20,423 nucleotides of DNA from JBKEAJ01 sp047972135 (GTDB taxonomy: Bacteria > Bacteroidota > Bacteroidia > Bacteroidales > Prolixibacteraceae): positions 1 through 20,423 of the forward strand of contig JBKEAJ010000135.1 of assembly GCA_047972135.1 (NCBI GenBank), in the 5' to 3' direction. Made by a program: the position numbers and the translations under genes. The notes under the pieces were generated by a model. It searched no databases, was not told where the DNA came from, and worked only from the letters and a program-made list of their open reading frames with translations. Within the stretch, counting starts at the first letter, position 1. Every line of letters starts with the position of its first letter. Below, piece by piece: positions 6,704 to 14,042 of this stretch.

Positions 6704-7003
6704 ATGAGTAAAAAGCAGTATAATGCCAACAAAGGCAAAGAAACAAAAGGTCAGGTATTTGATTTTCCTTTCACCCGTATGAACTACATATTGATGCTGA
6801 TAGGCATAGGGATAATTATTTTAGGTTTTATCCTGATGTCAGGGGGCGGTAGTGATGACCCCAATGTTTTCAATGAAGGAATATTTAGTTTTCGCAGGAT
6901 AACACTGGCTCCCATAGTGGTGATGATAGGCTTCGTTTTCGAAGTTTATGCTATTATGAAGAGGGATAAGAGTGAGGGTAATAACGAAGAAAATCAGGAA
7001 TAA
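6704..7003 (+). CDS. DUF3098 small membrane protein
   Basis: A 99-residue membrane protein with two predicted helices (about 25-45 and 66-86), separated by a short loop with SGGGSDDPN and FSFRRITLAPIVVM, which matches the Bacteroidetes DUF3098 family. The N-terminus is basic and the C-terminus highly charged (RDKSEGNNEENQE). The family has no established function, but it is commonly found between ftsX and uppP in Bacteroidetes. The stop is three bases before the uppP start, so the genes are very likely co-translated and a role in the envelope is a reasonable inference. Confidence 0.85.
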   Translation: MSKKQYNANKGKETKGQVFDFPFTRMNYILMLIGIGIIILGFILMSGGGSDDPNVFNEGIFSFRRITLAPIVVMIGFVFEVYAIMKRDKSEGNNEENQE

Positions 7004-7006
7004 TAA

Positions 7007-7828
7007 ATGGATATTTTGAAGTCTGCAATCCTTGGTATCATTCAGGGCTTGACAGAATTTTTACCGGTAAGTTCGAGTGGGCATTTGGAGCTGGCAAAGT
7101 CGCTGTTGGGAGTAAAGCTGGAAGACAATCTGACTTTCAATATAGTGGTTCATATGGCTACGGTTCTCAGTACTATCATTGTTTTTAGGAAAGATATTGT
7201 ACAGCTGCTTGTAGGGATTTTTAAATTTAAGATGAATGACGAAATGCGCATGGCTATAGCTATTGTAGTTTCACTTATTCCGCTTATTCCAGTTTATTTG
7301 TTGTTCAACGACAAGCTAGATGCTTTCCTTAATCGTGATATAACACCTGAATATCAAATAATACTTGTAGTTGGCATTTGTCTGATTATTACGGCATTAG
7401 TCTTGTATGCAAGTACAAGGATAGGAAAGTCGAATAAGGATGTCAATGGTTTTCGAGCATTAATAATAGGTATAGCACAAGCTATTGCTATTCTTCCTGG
7501 GGTTTCGAGGTCAGGTTCTACTATTGCCACTGGTTTGATTCTAAAAGTTGATAAGGCGAAGGTGACGAGGTTTTCATTTCTGATGGTAATACCTGCAATT
7601 GTTGGAGCCATGTTATTAGATGCCAAAGAGTTGTTGAGTATGTCCGATGCTTCTCACAGCATGGACACTCTCCCGTTGATAGCCGGCTTTGTTGCCGCAT
7701 TAGTTTCAGGTATTTTTGCATGTAAATGGATGGTTAAGCTAGTACAGAAAGGGAGTTTAATCTACTTTGCTATATACTGTTTGATTGTGGGAGTAGTAGC
7801 AATAACAGCATCGATTTTGATGGCGTAG
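7007..7828 (+). CDS. uppP: Undecaprenyl-diphosphatase (UppP/BacA)
   Basis: A 273-residue integral membrane enzyme that removes one phosphate from undecaprenyl diphosphate, recycling the lipid carrier for peptidoglycan and O-antigen synthesis; high levels give bacitracin resistance. The two hallmark motifs are present: GLTEFLPVSSSGHL at 14-27 (E17 and the Ser cluster) and PGVSRSGST at 164-172 (R168). The length fits the family (about 265-275), and at least seven hydrophobic segments are seen. The ATG at 7007 lies three bases after DUF3098, and the TAG is followed at once by the truB ATG. Confidence 0.97.
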   Translation: MDILKSAILGIIQGLTEFLPVSSSGHLELAKSLLGVKLEDNLTFNIVVHMATVLSTIIVFRKDIVQLLVGIFKFKMNDEMRMAIAIVVSLIPLIPVYLLFNDKLDAFLNRDITPEYQIILVVGICLIITALVLYASTRIGKSNKDVNGFRALIIGIAQAIAILPGVSRSGSTIATGLILKVDKAKVTRFSFLMVIPAIVGAMLLDAKELLSMSDASHSMDTLPLIAGFVAALVSGIFACKWMVKLVQKGSLIYFAIYCLIVGVVAITASILMA

Positions 7829-8539
7829 ATGGAGAGCAGTTTACCTTCAAATATAGAGGATTATCAAAATGGTCAGATATTTATTTTTGACAAGCCTTTG
7901 GATTGGACATCTTTTGACTTGGTAGGGAAAATAAGATATAAGATTTGCAAGAAGTTTGGGATAAAGAAGCTCAAGGTTGGACATGCTGGAACATTAGACC
8001 CCAAAGCTACTGGTTTGATGATAATCTGTACAGGCAAGTTTACCAAGCGCATCGAAGAAATGCAGGGTTTGGAGAAGGAATACATTGCAGATATAAAACT
8101 TGGAGCGACAACACCCTCTTTTGATGTTGAGACAGAGGAGGATGCTGTGTATGACGCAGCACATGTTACAAGAGAATTGATAGAAGAAAGATTGAAGGGA
8201 TTTATCGGTGAAATAGAACAAATACCTCCAATATATTCAGCAGTAATGATAAACGGCAGGCGTGCTTACACCCATGCAAGGAAGGGCGAGAGAGTAGAGT
8301 TGAAATCGAAGCGTGTGATTATTAAAGAGATGGAGATTTTATCCTATGATGAAAACAAGTTGATGCTGAGAATTGTTTGTAGTAAAGGCACCTACATTCG
8401 TTCTTTGGCAAGGGATTTGGGAGAGGCACTGGAGTGCGGAGCCTATCTCACTGGATTAATTCGTACCCGCGTTGGTGCTTATACGCTTGAAAGGAGTTAC
8501 ACTGTGGACAATTTTCTTGACAAGCTAGACACGGTATAA
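7829..8539 (+). CDS. truB: tRNA pseudouridine(55) synthase TruB
   Basis: A 236-residue synthase that isomerises U55 in the T-loop of tRNAs. The catalytic motif GHAGTLDPKATG (51-62) holds the nucleophile D57. IFDKPLDWTSFDLV (18-31), IPPIYSAVMINGRRAY and the CSKGTYIRSLARDLGEAL segment (about 188-205) are all family landmarks. It is shorter than E. coli TruB (about 314) because it lacks the C-terminal PUA-like domain, as in other Bacteroidetes. Its ATG follows the uppP stop with no gap. Confidence 0.96.
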   Translation: MESSLPSNIEDYQNGQIFIFDKPLDWTSFDLVGKIRYKICKKFGIKKLKVGHAGTLDPKATGLMIICTGKFTKRIEEMQGLEKEYIADIKLGATTPSFDVETEEDAVYDAAHVTRELIEERLKGFIGEIEQIPPIYSAVMINGRRAYTHARKGERVELKSKRVIIKEMEILSYDENKLMLRIVCSKGTYIRSLARDLGEALECGAYLTGLIRTRVGAYTLERSYTVDNFLDKLDTV

Positions 8540-8558
8540 CTAGAGATAATAACAAAAA

Positions 8559-8660
8559 ATAAACAGATGAAACGAGCCATGAGACAAGTCTCACACAGAG
8601 GTATGATTATATTGGCGAGATACATCTGACAATTAAAAAACAAAATATAACCAGATGAAA
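8559..8660 (+). repeat. Dispersed repeat family C, copy Q (upstream of queA)
   Basis: A unit of 88 bp lies between two near-identical 14-bp start contexts, ATAAACAGATGAAA (8559-8572) and ATAACCAGATGAAA (8647-8660); the second holds the queA start. The interior matches the reverse-strand copy at 4734-4843, with only small indels and the same central block TGATTATATTGGCGAGATA. An inner TGAGAC/GTCTCA hairpin occupies the place of the GTGAG/CTCAC hairpin in copy D. It fills nearly the whole truB-queA gap. Confidence 0.85.
8567..8629 (+). other. Possible 20-codon leader ORF within repeat C
   Basis: From the ATG at 8567, in the same AAACAGATGAAA context as real genes here, an uninterrupted 20-codon frame runs to TGA at 8627-8629 and ends with MIILARYI. 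It would be a basic peptide translated just before queA. In copy D the frame is broken by a net two-base insertion into two overlapping mini-ORFs, the second also reading MIILARYM. That argues against a conserved long peptide, although the terminal part is retained. Translation is unproven. Confidence 0.25.
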
Positions 8661-9704
8661 CTTTCAAAATTTAAATTTGATTTACCCGAGAATCTGATAG
8701 CACTTCATCCTGCAAAAAATAGGGACGAATCCAGACTAATGGTATTGCACAAGAAAGACGGTTCGATAGAACATTGTACATTTCATGAAATAACAAATCA
8801 TTTTATGGAGGGAGATGCTCTGGTGTTCAACGATACGAAGGTTTTTCCTGCGAGGATGTATGGGAATAAGGAAAAAACGGGAGCAAAAATAGAGGTATTC
8901 TTGTTGAGAGAGTTGAATAAAGACAATAAGCTGTGGGATGTACTTGTTGACCCTGCCCGGAAGATAAGGATAGGCAACAAGCTTTATTTCGGAAAGGACA
9001 ACTCTCTTGTTGCAGAGGTTGTTGATAACACCACCTCAAGAGGTCGGACATTGAGGTTTTTGCATGATGGCGACAATGAGAAGTTTAGGAACTTGTTATA
9101 CTCTTTGGGCGAGACTCCTCTTCCAAAGTCCATAAACCGCCCTGTTGAAGAAAGCGATGAAGAACGTTATCAAACACTTTTTGCCAGGCATATAGGAGCA
9201 GTTGCAGCTCCGACAGCAGGTATGCATTTCAGCCGAGAGTTGCTAAAACGACTGGAGATTATTGGGACCGAGTTTGCTTATATAACTCTGCACGTAGGTT
9301 TGGGTTCATTTAGATCTATCGATGTGGAAGATTTGACAAAACATAAAGTTGATTCCGAGCAGATGCAAATTTCGCAGCAAGCGTGCGACATAGTTAACCA
9401 TGCCAAGGAGCGAAAAAAGCGTATCTGTGGAGTTGGGACTACGGTAATGCGAGCTGTTGAGACTTCTGTAACTACCAACAGCAAATTGACACCTTTTGAT
9501 GGCTGGACGAACAAATTCATTTTTCCACCCTACGATTTTAAAATCTGTAACAGCATGGTATCAAACTTTCATCTTCCTCAGTCAATACTGATGATGATGA
9601 CCTCTGCATTTGCAGGCTATGAGCTGTTTATGCATGCTTATGATGTAGCGGCAAAGGAGAAATATCGCTTCGGAGCGTACGGCGATGCTATACTAATTAT
9701 ATGA
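8655..9704 (+). CDS. queA: S-adenosylmethionine:tRNA ribosyltransferase-isomerase QueA
   Basis: A 349-residue enzyme that transfers and rearranges the ribose of S-adenosylmethionine onto 7-aminomethyl-7-deazaguanine in tRNA, forming epoxyqueuosine in the queuosine pathway. Clear family segments are LIALHPA (14-20), VFNDTKVFPARM (57-68), APTAGMHFS, ITLHVGLGSF and the NFHLPQSILMMM segment near the C-terminus. The length fits. The ATG at 8655 lies at the right edge of repeat C. It follows truB by 115 bases with no separate promoter seen, so the two tRNA-modification genes may be co-transcribed. It converges on waaA with a 14-base gap. Confidence 0.97.
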   Translation: MKLSKFKFDLPENLIALHPAKNRDESRLMVLHKKDGSIEHCTFHEITNHFMEGDALVFNDTKVFPARMYGNKEKTGAKIEVFLLRELNKDNKLWDVLVDPARKIRIGNKLYFGKDNSLVAEVVDNTTSRGRTLRFLHDGDNEKFRNLLYSLGETPLPKSINRPVEESDEERYQTLFARHIGAVAAPTAGMHFSRELLKRLEIIGTEFAYITLHVGLGSFRSIDVEDLTKHKVDSEQMQISQQACDIVNHAKERKKRICGVGTTVMRAVETSVTTNSKLTPFDGWTNKFIFPPYDFKICNSMVSNFHLPQSILMMMTSAFAGYELFMHAYDVAAKEKYRFGAYGDAILII

Positions 9705-9718
9705 CAGTGATGATATTT

Positions 9719-10969
9719 TCATTCGTTGTTTTTAATTGTTTGTGAGATAATCTTCTCTGTTGCTCCCTGGTTGTGGTATATATAGTCTTTCGAGCTGTTA
9801 CACAGCTTCTTATATAAGGTGTTGTCAGAAATAATCTTACTCATAAACTCCTCATATTCTGCGGGGTCGTTTACTTCCATGCCGCCACCGCATTGCTTTA
9901 GTGCTTGGGCTTCTTGAAACTTATCGTTACGAGGTCCAAAGCTCAGGGGTATTCCATAGACCGCCGCTTCGGGCAGGTTGTGGATACTTTTGCCAAAACC
10001 GCCACCAATATGTGCCATAAATGCATACTTATAGATTGCTGATAGCATTCCGAAGCGGTTGATTATCAGTACACGGCAGGAGGTGTTTCCGTTTTGCTCC
10101 AGTTCATCAATTGTGCAGACCTCATCTTTGAACTTCGATTTAATGTCCTCAATGCGTTTCTCGTCAAATTCATGGGGCGCAATAACGACCTTTAAATCAG
10201 GCATATTTATATACTTCTTGTTAAAGTATTCGGAAATGATTTCCTCATCGGGATTCCATGTGCTGCCGCCGATAATCACTTTATTGTCTCGGCTAAACTC
10301 CTCTATAAGGGGGAAGTTCTTAGAGCGCTCGGCTATTTGTATAACTCGGTCGAAACGAGTGTCGCCAGACACCTCATAATGTTTAATGCCGATAGAATCT
10401 AACAAGTCTGCAGATGCTTTATTCTGAATAAACAGCTTGTCGAAGCATCTCAAACTTTCGCAAAACCATCGACCATAGGATTTGAAAAACTGCTGGTCTT
10501 TTCTAAATATCCCCGACACTAGGTAGAGTTTAGCTCCGTGCTTTCTTGAAGCTCTAATAAGATTGTGCCAAAACTCGTACTTTACGAAGTAGACAATCTC
10601 CGGATTTAGCTCTTTTACAAAGGCTCTCACCTTATTTCTTGTGTCGAAAGGGATATAGCCAATCCAATCGGCAAGTTCATAGTTCTTTCTAACTTCATAT
10701 CCCGAGGGCGAAAAGAAAGTAACAGCTATTTTATAGTGAGGGTATTGTTTTTTGACTTCTTCGATAATCGGACGACCTTGTTCAAACTCTCCCAGCGAGG
10801 CACAGTGTACCCAAACTACCCTATCGTTTTTGGTAAATACTCCTTTTATACTGCTACGGCTATCCTTTCGTCCTTGCAGGCTTAGTTTAGCCTTTTTGTT
10901 GAATGGAGCAGCTAGCCAAAAAATACCGGTAAGCATTCTCATAGATATTTGATAGAGAAATGGGGTCAT
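9719..10969 (-). CDS. waaA: 3-deoxy-D-manno-octulosonic acid (Kdo) transferase
   Basis: A 416-residue family GT30 glycosyltransferase that adds Kdo to lipid A precursor at the cytoplasmic face of the inner membrane. The N-terminal hydrophobic segment and TGIFWLAAPFNKKA (14-27) are typical. HCASLGEFEQGRP (55-67) holds the catalytic E61, and KVVIAPHEFDEKR and the HIGGGFGKSIHNLPEAAVYG segment are the nucleotide-sugar (CMP-Kdo) side. The length matches the family (about 400-425). Its ATG overlaps the TAA of the upstream membrane-protein gene by one base (TAATG), so the two are translationally coupled. It marks the organism as making lipopolysaccharide. Confidence 0.95.
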   Translation of the reverse strand: MTPFLYQISMRMLTGIFWLAAPFNKKAKLSLQGRKDSRSSIKGVFTKNDRVVWVHCASLGEFEQGRPIIEEVKKQYPHYKIAVTFFSPSGYEVRKNYELADWIGYIPFDTRNKVRAFVKELNPEIVYFVKYEFWHNLIRASRKHGAKLYLVSGIFRKDQQFFKSYGRWFCESLRCFDKLFIQNKASADLLDSIGIKHYEVSGDTRFDRVIQIAERSKNFPLIEEFSRDNKVIIGGSTWNPDEEIISEYFNKKYINMPDLKVVIAPHEFDEKRIEDIKSKFKDEVCTIDELEQNGNTSCRVLIINRFGMLSAIYKYAFMAHIGGGFGKSIHNLPEAAVYGIPLSFGPRNDKFQEAQALKQCGGGMEVNDPAEYEEFMSKIISDNTLYKKLCNSSKDYIYHNQGATEKIISQTIKNNE

Positions 10970-11553
10970 TATGCAAATGTCTTATATATAATTAGTCCAT
11001 ATACTGCAAAGCGCGCAAAACGTGCAAGTGCGTACAATAAATATCTTGATTGCGGACAGCCTGTCGCTCCTATCAATAGGCTCGTCCCCGAGAAAGGAAG
11101 CGGTGTAAGTGCTGCCACAAGTATTAAGAAAGCACCATACTTATGTACCATGGGCCAGTATTGGATTAAATATTTCTTACGAATAAACCTGTAAATTACC
11201 ACCCTATTTAAATACTTGCCACAAACAAATGCCAGGTAACCGGCAGCGTACGAAATGCTTGCCAAGAAAGTGACATTAAAGATGTAGACCCCCACATCCC
11301 CTCGTCCGGCAGACCAAATCATAAACAACTCGGGAGGAATGATGCCAAAAAACACTTCTGACAGAATATATACCCCATAAATATAGAAAGGCTGATTGAC
11401 ATGCTCATCAAGCCAGGAGGGCAGTTGTACCCCTCCTTCTGAGGAGTCTATCCACTGCAAGACCAAATATACAAAAATAAACATGACTGCCATCCACAGC
11501 AAGCCTTGCAATATATATTTCAGGAGGAATTTGTTTTTATCGCTCAATGCCAT
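10969..11553 (-). CDS. VTT/DedA-like (SNARE-associated) membrane protein
   Basis: A 194-residue inner-membrane protein with several hydrophobic segments (about 13-33, 52-80, 85-110, 133-160 and 172-192). The pattern EVFFGIIPPELFMIW, then a helix with YAAGYLAFVCGKYL and a later TPLPFSGTSLLIGATG re-entrant-type loop, fits the small YqaA-like branch of the VTT/DedA superfamily, some members of which act in lipid-carrier or phospholipid flipping. The exact role cannot be read from sequence. The overlap with waaA suggests an envelope function. A -7 promoter element is 25 bases upstream, so this is the first gene of the pair. Confidence 0.7.
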   Translation of the reverse strand: MALSDKNKFLLKYILQGLLWMAVMFIFVYLVLQWIDSSEGGVQLPSWLDEHVNQPFYIYGVYILSEVFFGIIPPELFMIWSAGRGDVGVYIFNVTFLASISYAAGYLAFVCGKYLNRVVIYRFIRKKYLIQYWPMVHKYGAFLILVAALTPLPFSGTSLLIGATGCPQSRYLLYALARFARFAVYGLIIYKTFA

Positions 11554-11577
11554 CGCTTACTTAATTACTTACATCGG

Positions 11578-11585
11578 CAAAGATA
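11578..11585 (-). promoter_or_regulatory. Bacteroidetes -7 element (TATCTTTG) for the VTT-waaA pair
   Basis: On the reverse strand TATCTTTG matches TAnnTTTG exactly, 25 bases before the start of the VTT-type gene. A reverse-strand TTTG (plus 11601-11604) is 15 rather than 19 bases upstream. It shares the divergent region with the eda promoter. Confidence 0.55.
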
Positions 11586-11669
11586 CGATTTTTTATACGA
11601 CAAATGGACGTAGACCGAACGAGAACCTTGCAGTTCCAAAACTATTAGTTCAGAATTGGAGGAAACGCC

Positions 11670-11700
11670 TTTGAAATCTCTTAATAATACCTTAACTTTG
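11670..11700 (+). promoter_or_regulatory. Full Bacteroidetes promoter, TTTG-N19-TAACTTTG, before the KDPG aldolase gene
   Basis: TTTG at 11670-11673 is followed after exactly 19 bases by TAACTTTG at 11693-11700, a full match to the Bacteroidetes -33/-7 consensus. The start of transcription would be near 11707, leaving a leader of about 26 bases before the ATG at 11733. It is the best promoter in the window and probably drives the aldolase-TRAP operon. Confidence 0.85.
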
Positions 11701-11732
11701 CCTTGTTTATTAAATTAAAGAATGATTGTAAG

Positions 11733-12404
11733 ATGGCAAAATTTACACGTATAGAGGTAATACAGACAATGAAGTCAACAGGCATTGTTCCTGTTTTTTA
11801 CCACAAAGATGCAAATATCGTTTATGAAGCAATAAGAGCTTGTTATGACGGAGGTGCAAGAGTTTTTGAGTTCACCAACAGAGGTGATTTTGCCCACGAA
11901 GTATTTGCAGAGGTGAGCAAGAAAGTAGCTTCCAATTTGGACGAGATGGTACTTGGTGTTGGCTCTATTGTTGATGCTCCCACGGCGGCACTCTACATAC
12001 AGCAGGGAGCTAATTTTGTGGTATCTCCTCTTCTAAATCCTGAGATGGCGAAGGTTTGTAATCGACGTAAAATCAGCTGGTCGCCAGGTTGTGGCTCCTT
12101 GACAGAGATTAATTATGCCGAAGAGTTGGGTGCTGATATTGTAAAGATTTTCCCTGGTTCGCAGGTTGGAGGACCAAGTTTTGTAAAAGCAGTGATGGGA
12201 CCCTGTCCTTGGTCGAGCATTATGCCTACGGGTGGCGTAACTCCCGAATACGACAACATGAAAGCCTGGTTTGATGCGGGTGTTGCATGTGTTGGTTTAG
12301 GCTCGCAGTTGTTTCCCAAAGAAGTTGTAGAAGGAGGAAATTGGGCGGTATTGACTGACAAGGTGAAAGACGCTCTTGCCAATGTAGTGAAAATCAGAGG
12401 ATAG
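11733..12404 (+). CDS. eda: KDPG/KHG aldolase (2-dehydro-3-deoxy-phosphogluconate aldolase)
   Basis: A 223-residue class I aldolase that splits 2-keto-3-deoxy-6-phosphogluconate into pyruvate and glyceraldehyde 3-phosphate, the last step of Entner-Doudoroff and hexuronate breakdown. The Schiff-base lysine is K138 in ADIVKIFPGS. The acid/base E46 and phosphate-side R50 lie in FEFTNRGD, and MPTGGV is the C-terminal phosphate loop. ATG 11733 is preferred to a TTG at 11703 because it fits the promoter and the family N-terminus. The variant motifs (TNRGD, KIFPG) are those of the Bacteroidetes branch. A TRAP transporter follows, which suggests use of an imported sugar acid. No kinase gene for making the phosphorylated substrate is in the window. 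Confidence 0.93.
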   Translation: MAKFTRIEVIQTMKSTGIVPVFYHKDANIVYEAIRACYDGGARVFEFTNRGDFAHEVFAEVSKKVASNLDEMVLGVGSIVDAPTAALYIQQGANFVVSPLLNPEMAKVCNRRKISWSPGCGSLTEINYAEELGADIVKIFPGSQVGGPSFVKAVMGPCPWSSIMPTGGVTPEYDNMKAWFDAGVACVGLGSQLFPKEVVEGGNWAVLTDKVKDALANVVKIRG

Positions 12405-12413
12405 ATTACGAAG

Positions 12414-12489
12414 GTCATTGTGAGGAGCTGGCGACGAAGCAATCTCCTACAACAAAGAACAGATTGCCACGCTAAGACTCGCAATGACG
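12414..12489. repeat. Dispersed repeat family A, copy 2 (eda-dctP gap)
   Basis: The same element as 12-87, with the ends GGTCATTGTGAG and CTCGCAATGACG (two mismatches in the left arm) and a nearly identical interior. It lies 10 bases after the eda stop and, if the region is one operon, would be transcribed as a large hairpin between eda and the transporter genes. Confidence 0.9.
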
Positions 12490-12549
12490 GATGATTAAAA
12501 ACAGCAAAAGCCTATAGCTTACAGCTTATTGCAAAATTTTGAACACATG
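12490..12549 (+). repeat. Dispersed repeat family B, copy abutting dctP start
   Basis: The block GATTAAAAACAGCAAAAGCC, followed by TATAGCTTACAGCTTATTGCA, runs straight into TTTTGAACACATGA, the dctP start. An almost identical block precedes tadA at 17303-17369. Related inverted or shorter versions are at 17261-17287 and 20219-20250. Confidence 0.8.
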
Positions 12550-13545
12550 AAAATGCTACAAAGAATATTTGGTCTGATTCTGCTAGGCTGCACGATAATT
12601 CTTGCGAGCTGTTCCGATAAGGGAAAAAGTGAAGTCAAGGAGTTGAAACTTGCTCACGGACTTCCTACCGACCATCCTGTGCATAAAGGTATAATTAAGA
12701 TGGCAGAAGAGGTCAAGCGAATATCTGGAGGCAAGATGGAAATAAAAGTCTATCCGGGTGGTCAGCTAGGCAGTGAGCAGGACTGTATTGAGATGCTTCA
12801 GCTGGGAGCCTTGGCAATGACAAAAGTGTCGTCTGCCACCATGGAAGGGTTTTGTGATGATTATAAAGTGCTTGGACTTCCTTATATATTTAGGAATGAG
12901 CAACATGTCTTTTCGGTTTTGGATAGCGATATTGGCGAACGCATACTGATGTCGCCCTATGAGAAGAAACTTGTTGGTTTGTGTTTTTACGATGCGGGGA
13001 GTAGGAGTTTTTATACTCGCGATAAGCAAGTACGGACTCCCGACGACGTGAAGAACATGAAAGTCAGAGTAATGAAAAGTCCCATTGCCGTAGGAATGAT
13101 TAGAAGTATGGGAGGTATACCCACTCCTATGGCTTATGGAGAGCTTTATACAGCACTGCAAAATGGCGGTGTCGGCGGTGCAGAGAATAACCCTCCGAGT
13201 TTGTACACCTCGCGGCATTACGAGGTTTGCAAATACTATACACTTGATGAACACTCCACGGTTCCAGATGTTTTGATGATTAGCCGTCATGTTTGGGATA
13301 AATTATCAGACCAAGAGCAAAAATGGCTGAAAGAAGCGGCAAAGTTTTCAGTTCCCTACCAAAGGCAATATTGGAAAGAAGATGAAGAGAAGTGTCTTGC
13401 AGAGCTTAGAGCAGCGGGGGTAACTGTTTTGGACTTGAGCGATGATGAGAAGAAAACCTTTGCCGACATCACTCGTGACAATATCGAAAATGCGAAGTCG
13501 AACGCCCTATTGAAGGATTACATAGAAAAGATAGAGGCTAAATAA
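12547..13545 (+). CDS. dctP: TRAP transporter substrate-binding protein (DctP family), lipid-anchored
   Basis: A 332-residue periplasmic binding protein of a tripartite ATP-independent (TRAP) transporter; it captures an organic or sugar acid and delivers it to the DctQM permease. The ATG at 12547 gives a lipoprotein signal with LASC (C22), so it is probably tethered to a membrane instead of being free. Typical DctP signals are KLAHGLP, HPVHKGI, KVYPGGQLG (67-75), R174 in MKVRVMKSPI (the carboxylate-binding Arg of the family), PTPMAYGELYTALQ and GAENNPPS. The link to KDPG aldolase suggests a hexuronate, aldonate or related sugar acid, but specificity cannot be read here. dctQ starts 12 bases after the stop. 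Confidence 0.95.
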   Translation: MKMLQRIFGLILLGCTIILASCSDKGKSEVKELKLAHGLPTDHPVHKGIIKMAEEVKRISGGKMEIKVYPGGQLGSEQDCIEMLQLGALAMTKVSSATMEGFCDDYKVLGLPYIFRNEQHVFSVLDSDIGERILMSPYEKKLVGLCFYDAGSRSFYTRDKQVRTPDDVKNMKVRVMKSPIAVGMIRSMGGIPTPMAYGELYTALQNGGVGGAENNPPSLYTSRHYEVCKYYTLDEHSTVPDVLMISRHVWDKLSDQEQKWLKEAAKFSVPYQRQYWKEDEEKCLAELRAAGVTVLDLSDDEKKTFADITRDNIENAKSNALLKDYIEKIEAK

Positions 13546-13556
13546 ACCTTTCAATT

Positions 13557-14042
13557 ATGAGAAAAAATGTAGAGAGATTTTTGGAGGTCATAATGGTCAC
13601 AACGATGCTTGCATTGGTGTTGGTGGTCGTTTTTCAGATAATTACCAACATGACCAATATCATGGAAAATTCGTTTTCCGACGAGCTTGCGGGTTTTCTT
13701 TTGATATGGGTTGCTATGCTGGGAGCAGCTTATGGTACTGCCAAAGGCTCTCATTTGGCTATTGACATAATGTTGATGAAACTTCGAGACAAAGGAGCGA
13801 GCAAACCTTTGGAGATAGTAATAGAGTCGCTGGTTGGACTGTTTGCATTTTTCGTTATGCTTATTGGCGGTTCGATGCTCGTATATTCTCGTTTTGAGTT
13901 GGGAGTTGAAAGTCCGTCTATGCAGTTGCCTCTGGGCTATGTGTACTTAGTAATTCCTTTGGCGGGTATATTGATTATGTATTTCTGTATCAGTAATATA
14001 CGTTTAGTAATTAAAAGAGATAAACAGATATGTGGGAAATAG
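13557..14042 (+). CDS. dctQ: TRAP transporter small permease subunit (DctQ)
   Basis: A 161-residue membrane protein with four predicted helices (about 10-33, 45-66, 87-110 and 125-148). The segments ELAGFLLIWVAMLGAAYGTAKGSHLAIDIM (read in parts) and LPLGYVYLVIPLAGILIM are characteristic of DctQ. It forms the permease core with DctM. The frame overlaps the dctM start by 13 bases, consistent with coupled translation of the two membrane subunits. Confidence 0.93.
   Translation: MRKNVERFLEVIMVTTMLALVLVVVFQIITNMTNIMENSFSDELAGFLLIWVAMLGAAYGTAKGSHLAIDIMLMKLRDKGASKPLEIVIESLVGLFAFFVMLIGGSMLVYSRFELGVESPSMQLPLGYVYLVIPLAGILIMYFCISNIRLVIKRDKQICGK

Noticed and set aside
12766..13290. A 174-codon reverse frame opposite dctP
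   Set aside because: It is antisense to a clear TRAP binding protein and has no family pattern or start context.
13551..13754. A 67-codon reverse frame opposite dctQ
   Set aside because: It is antisense to the conserved DctQ start and overlaps the dctP-dctQ junction; there is no supporting start or motif.
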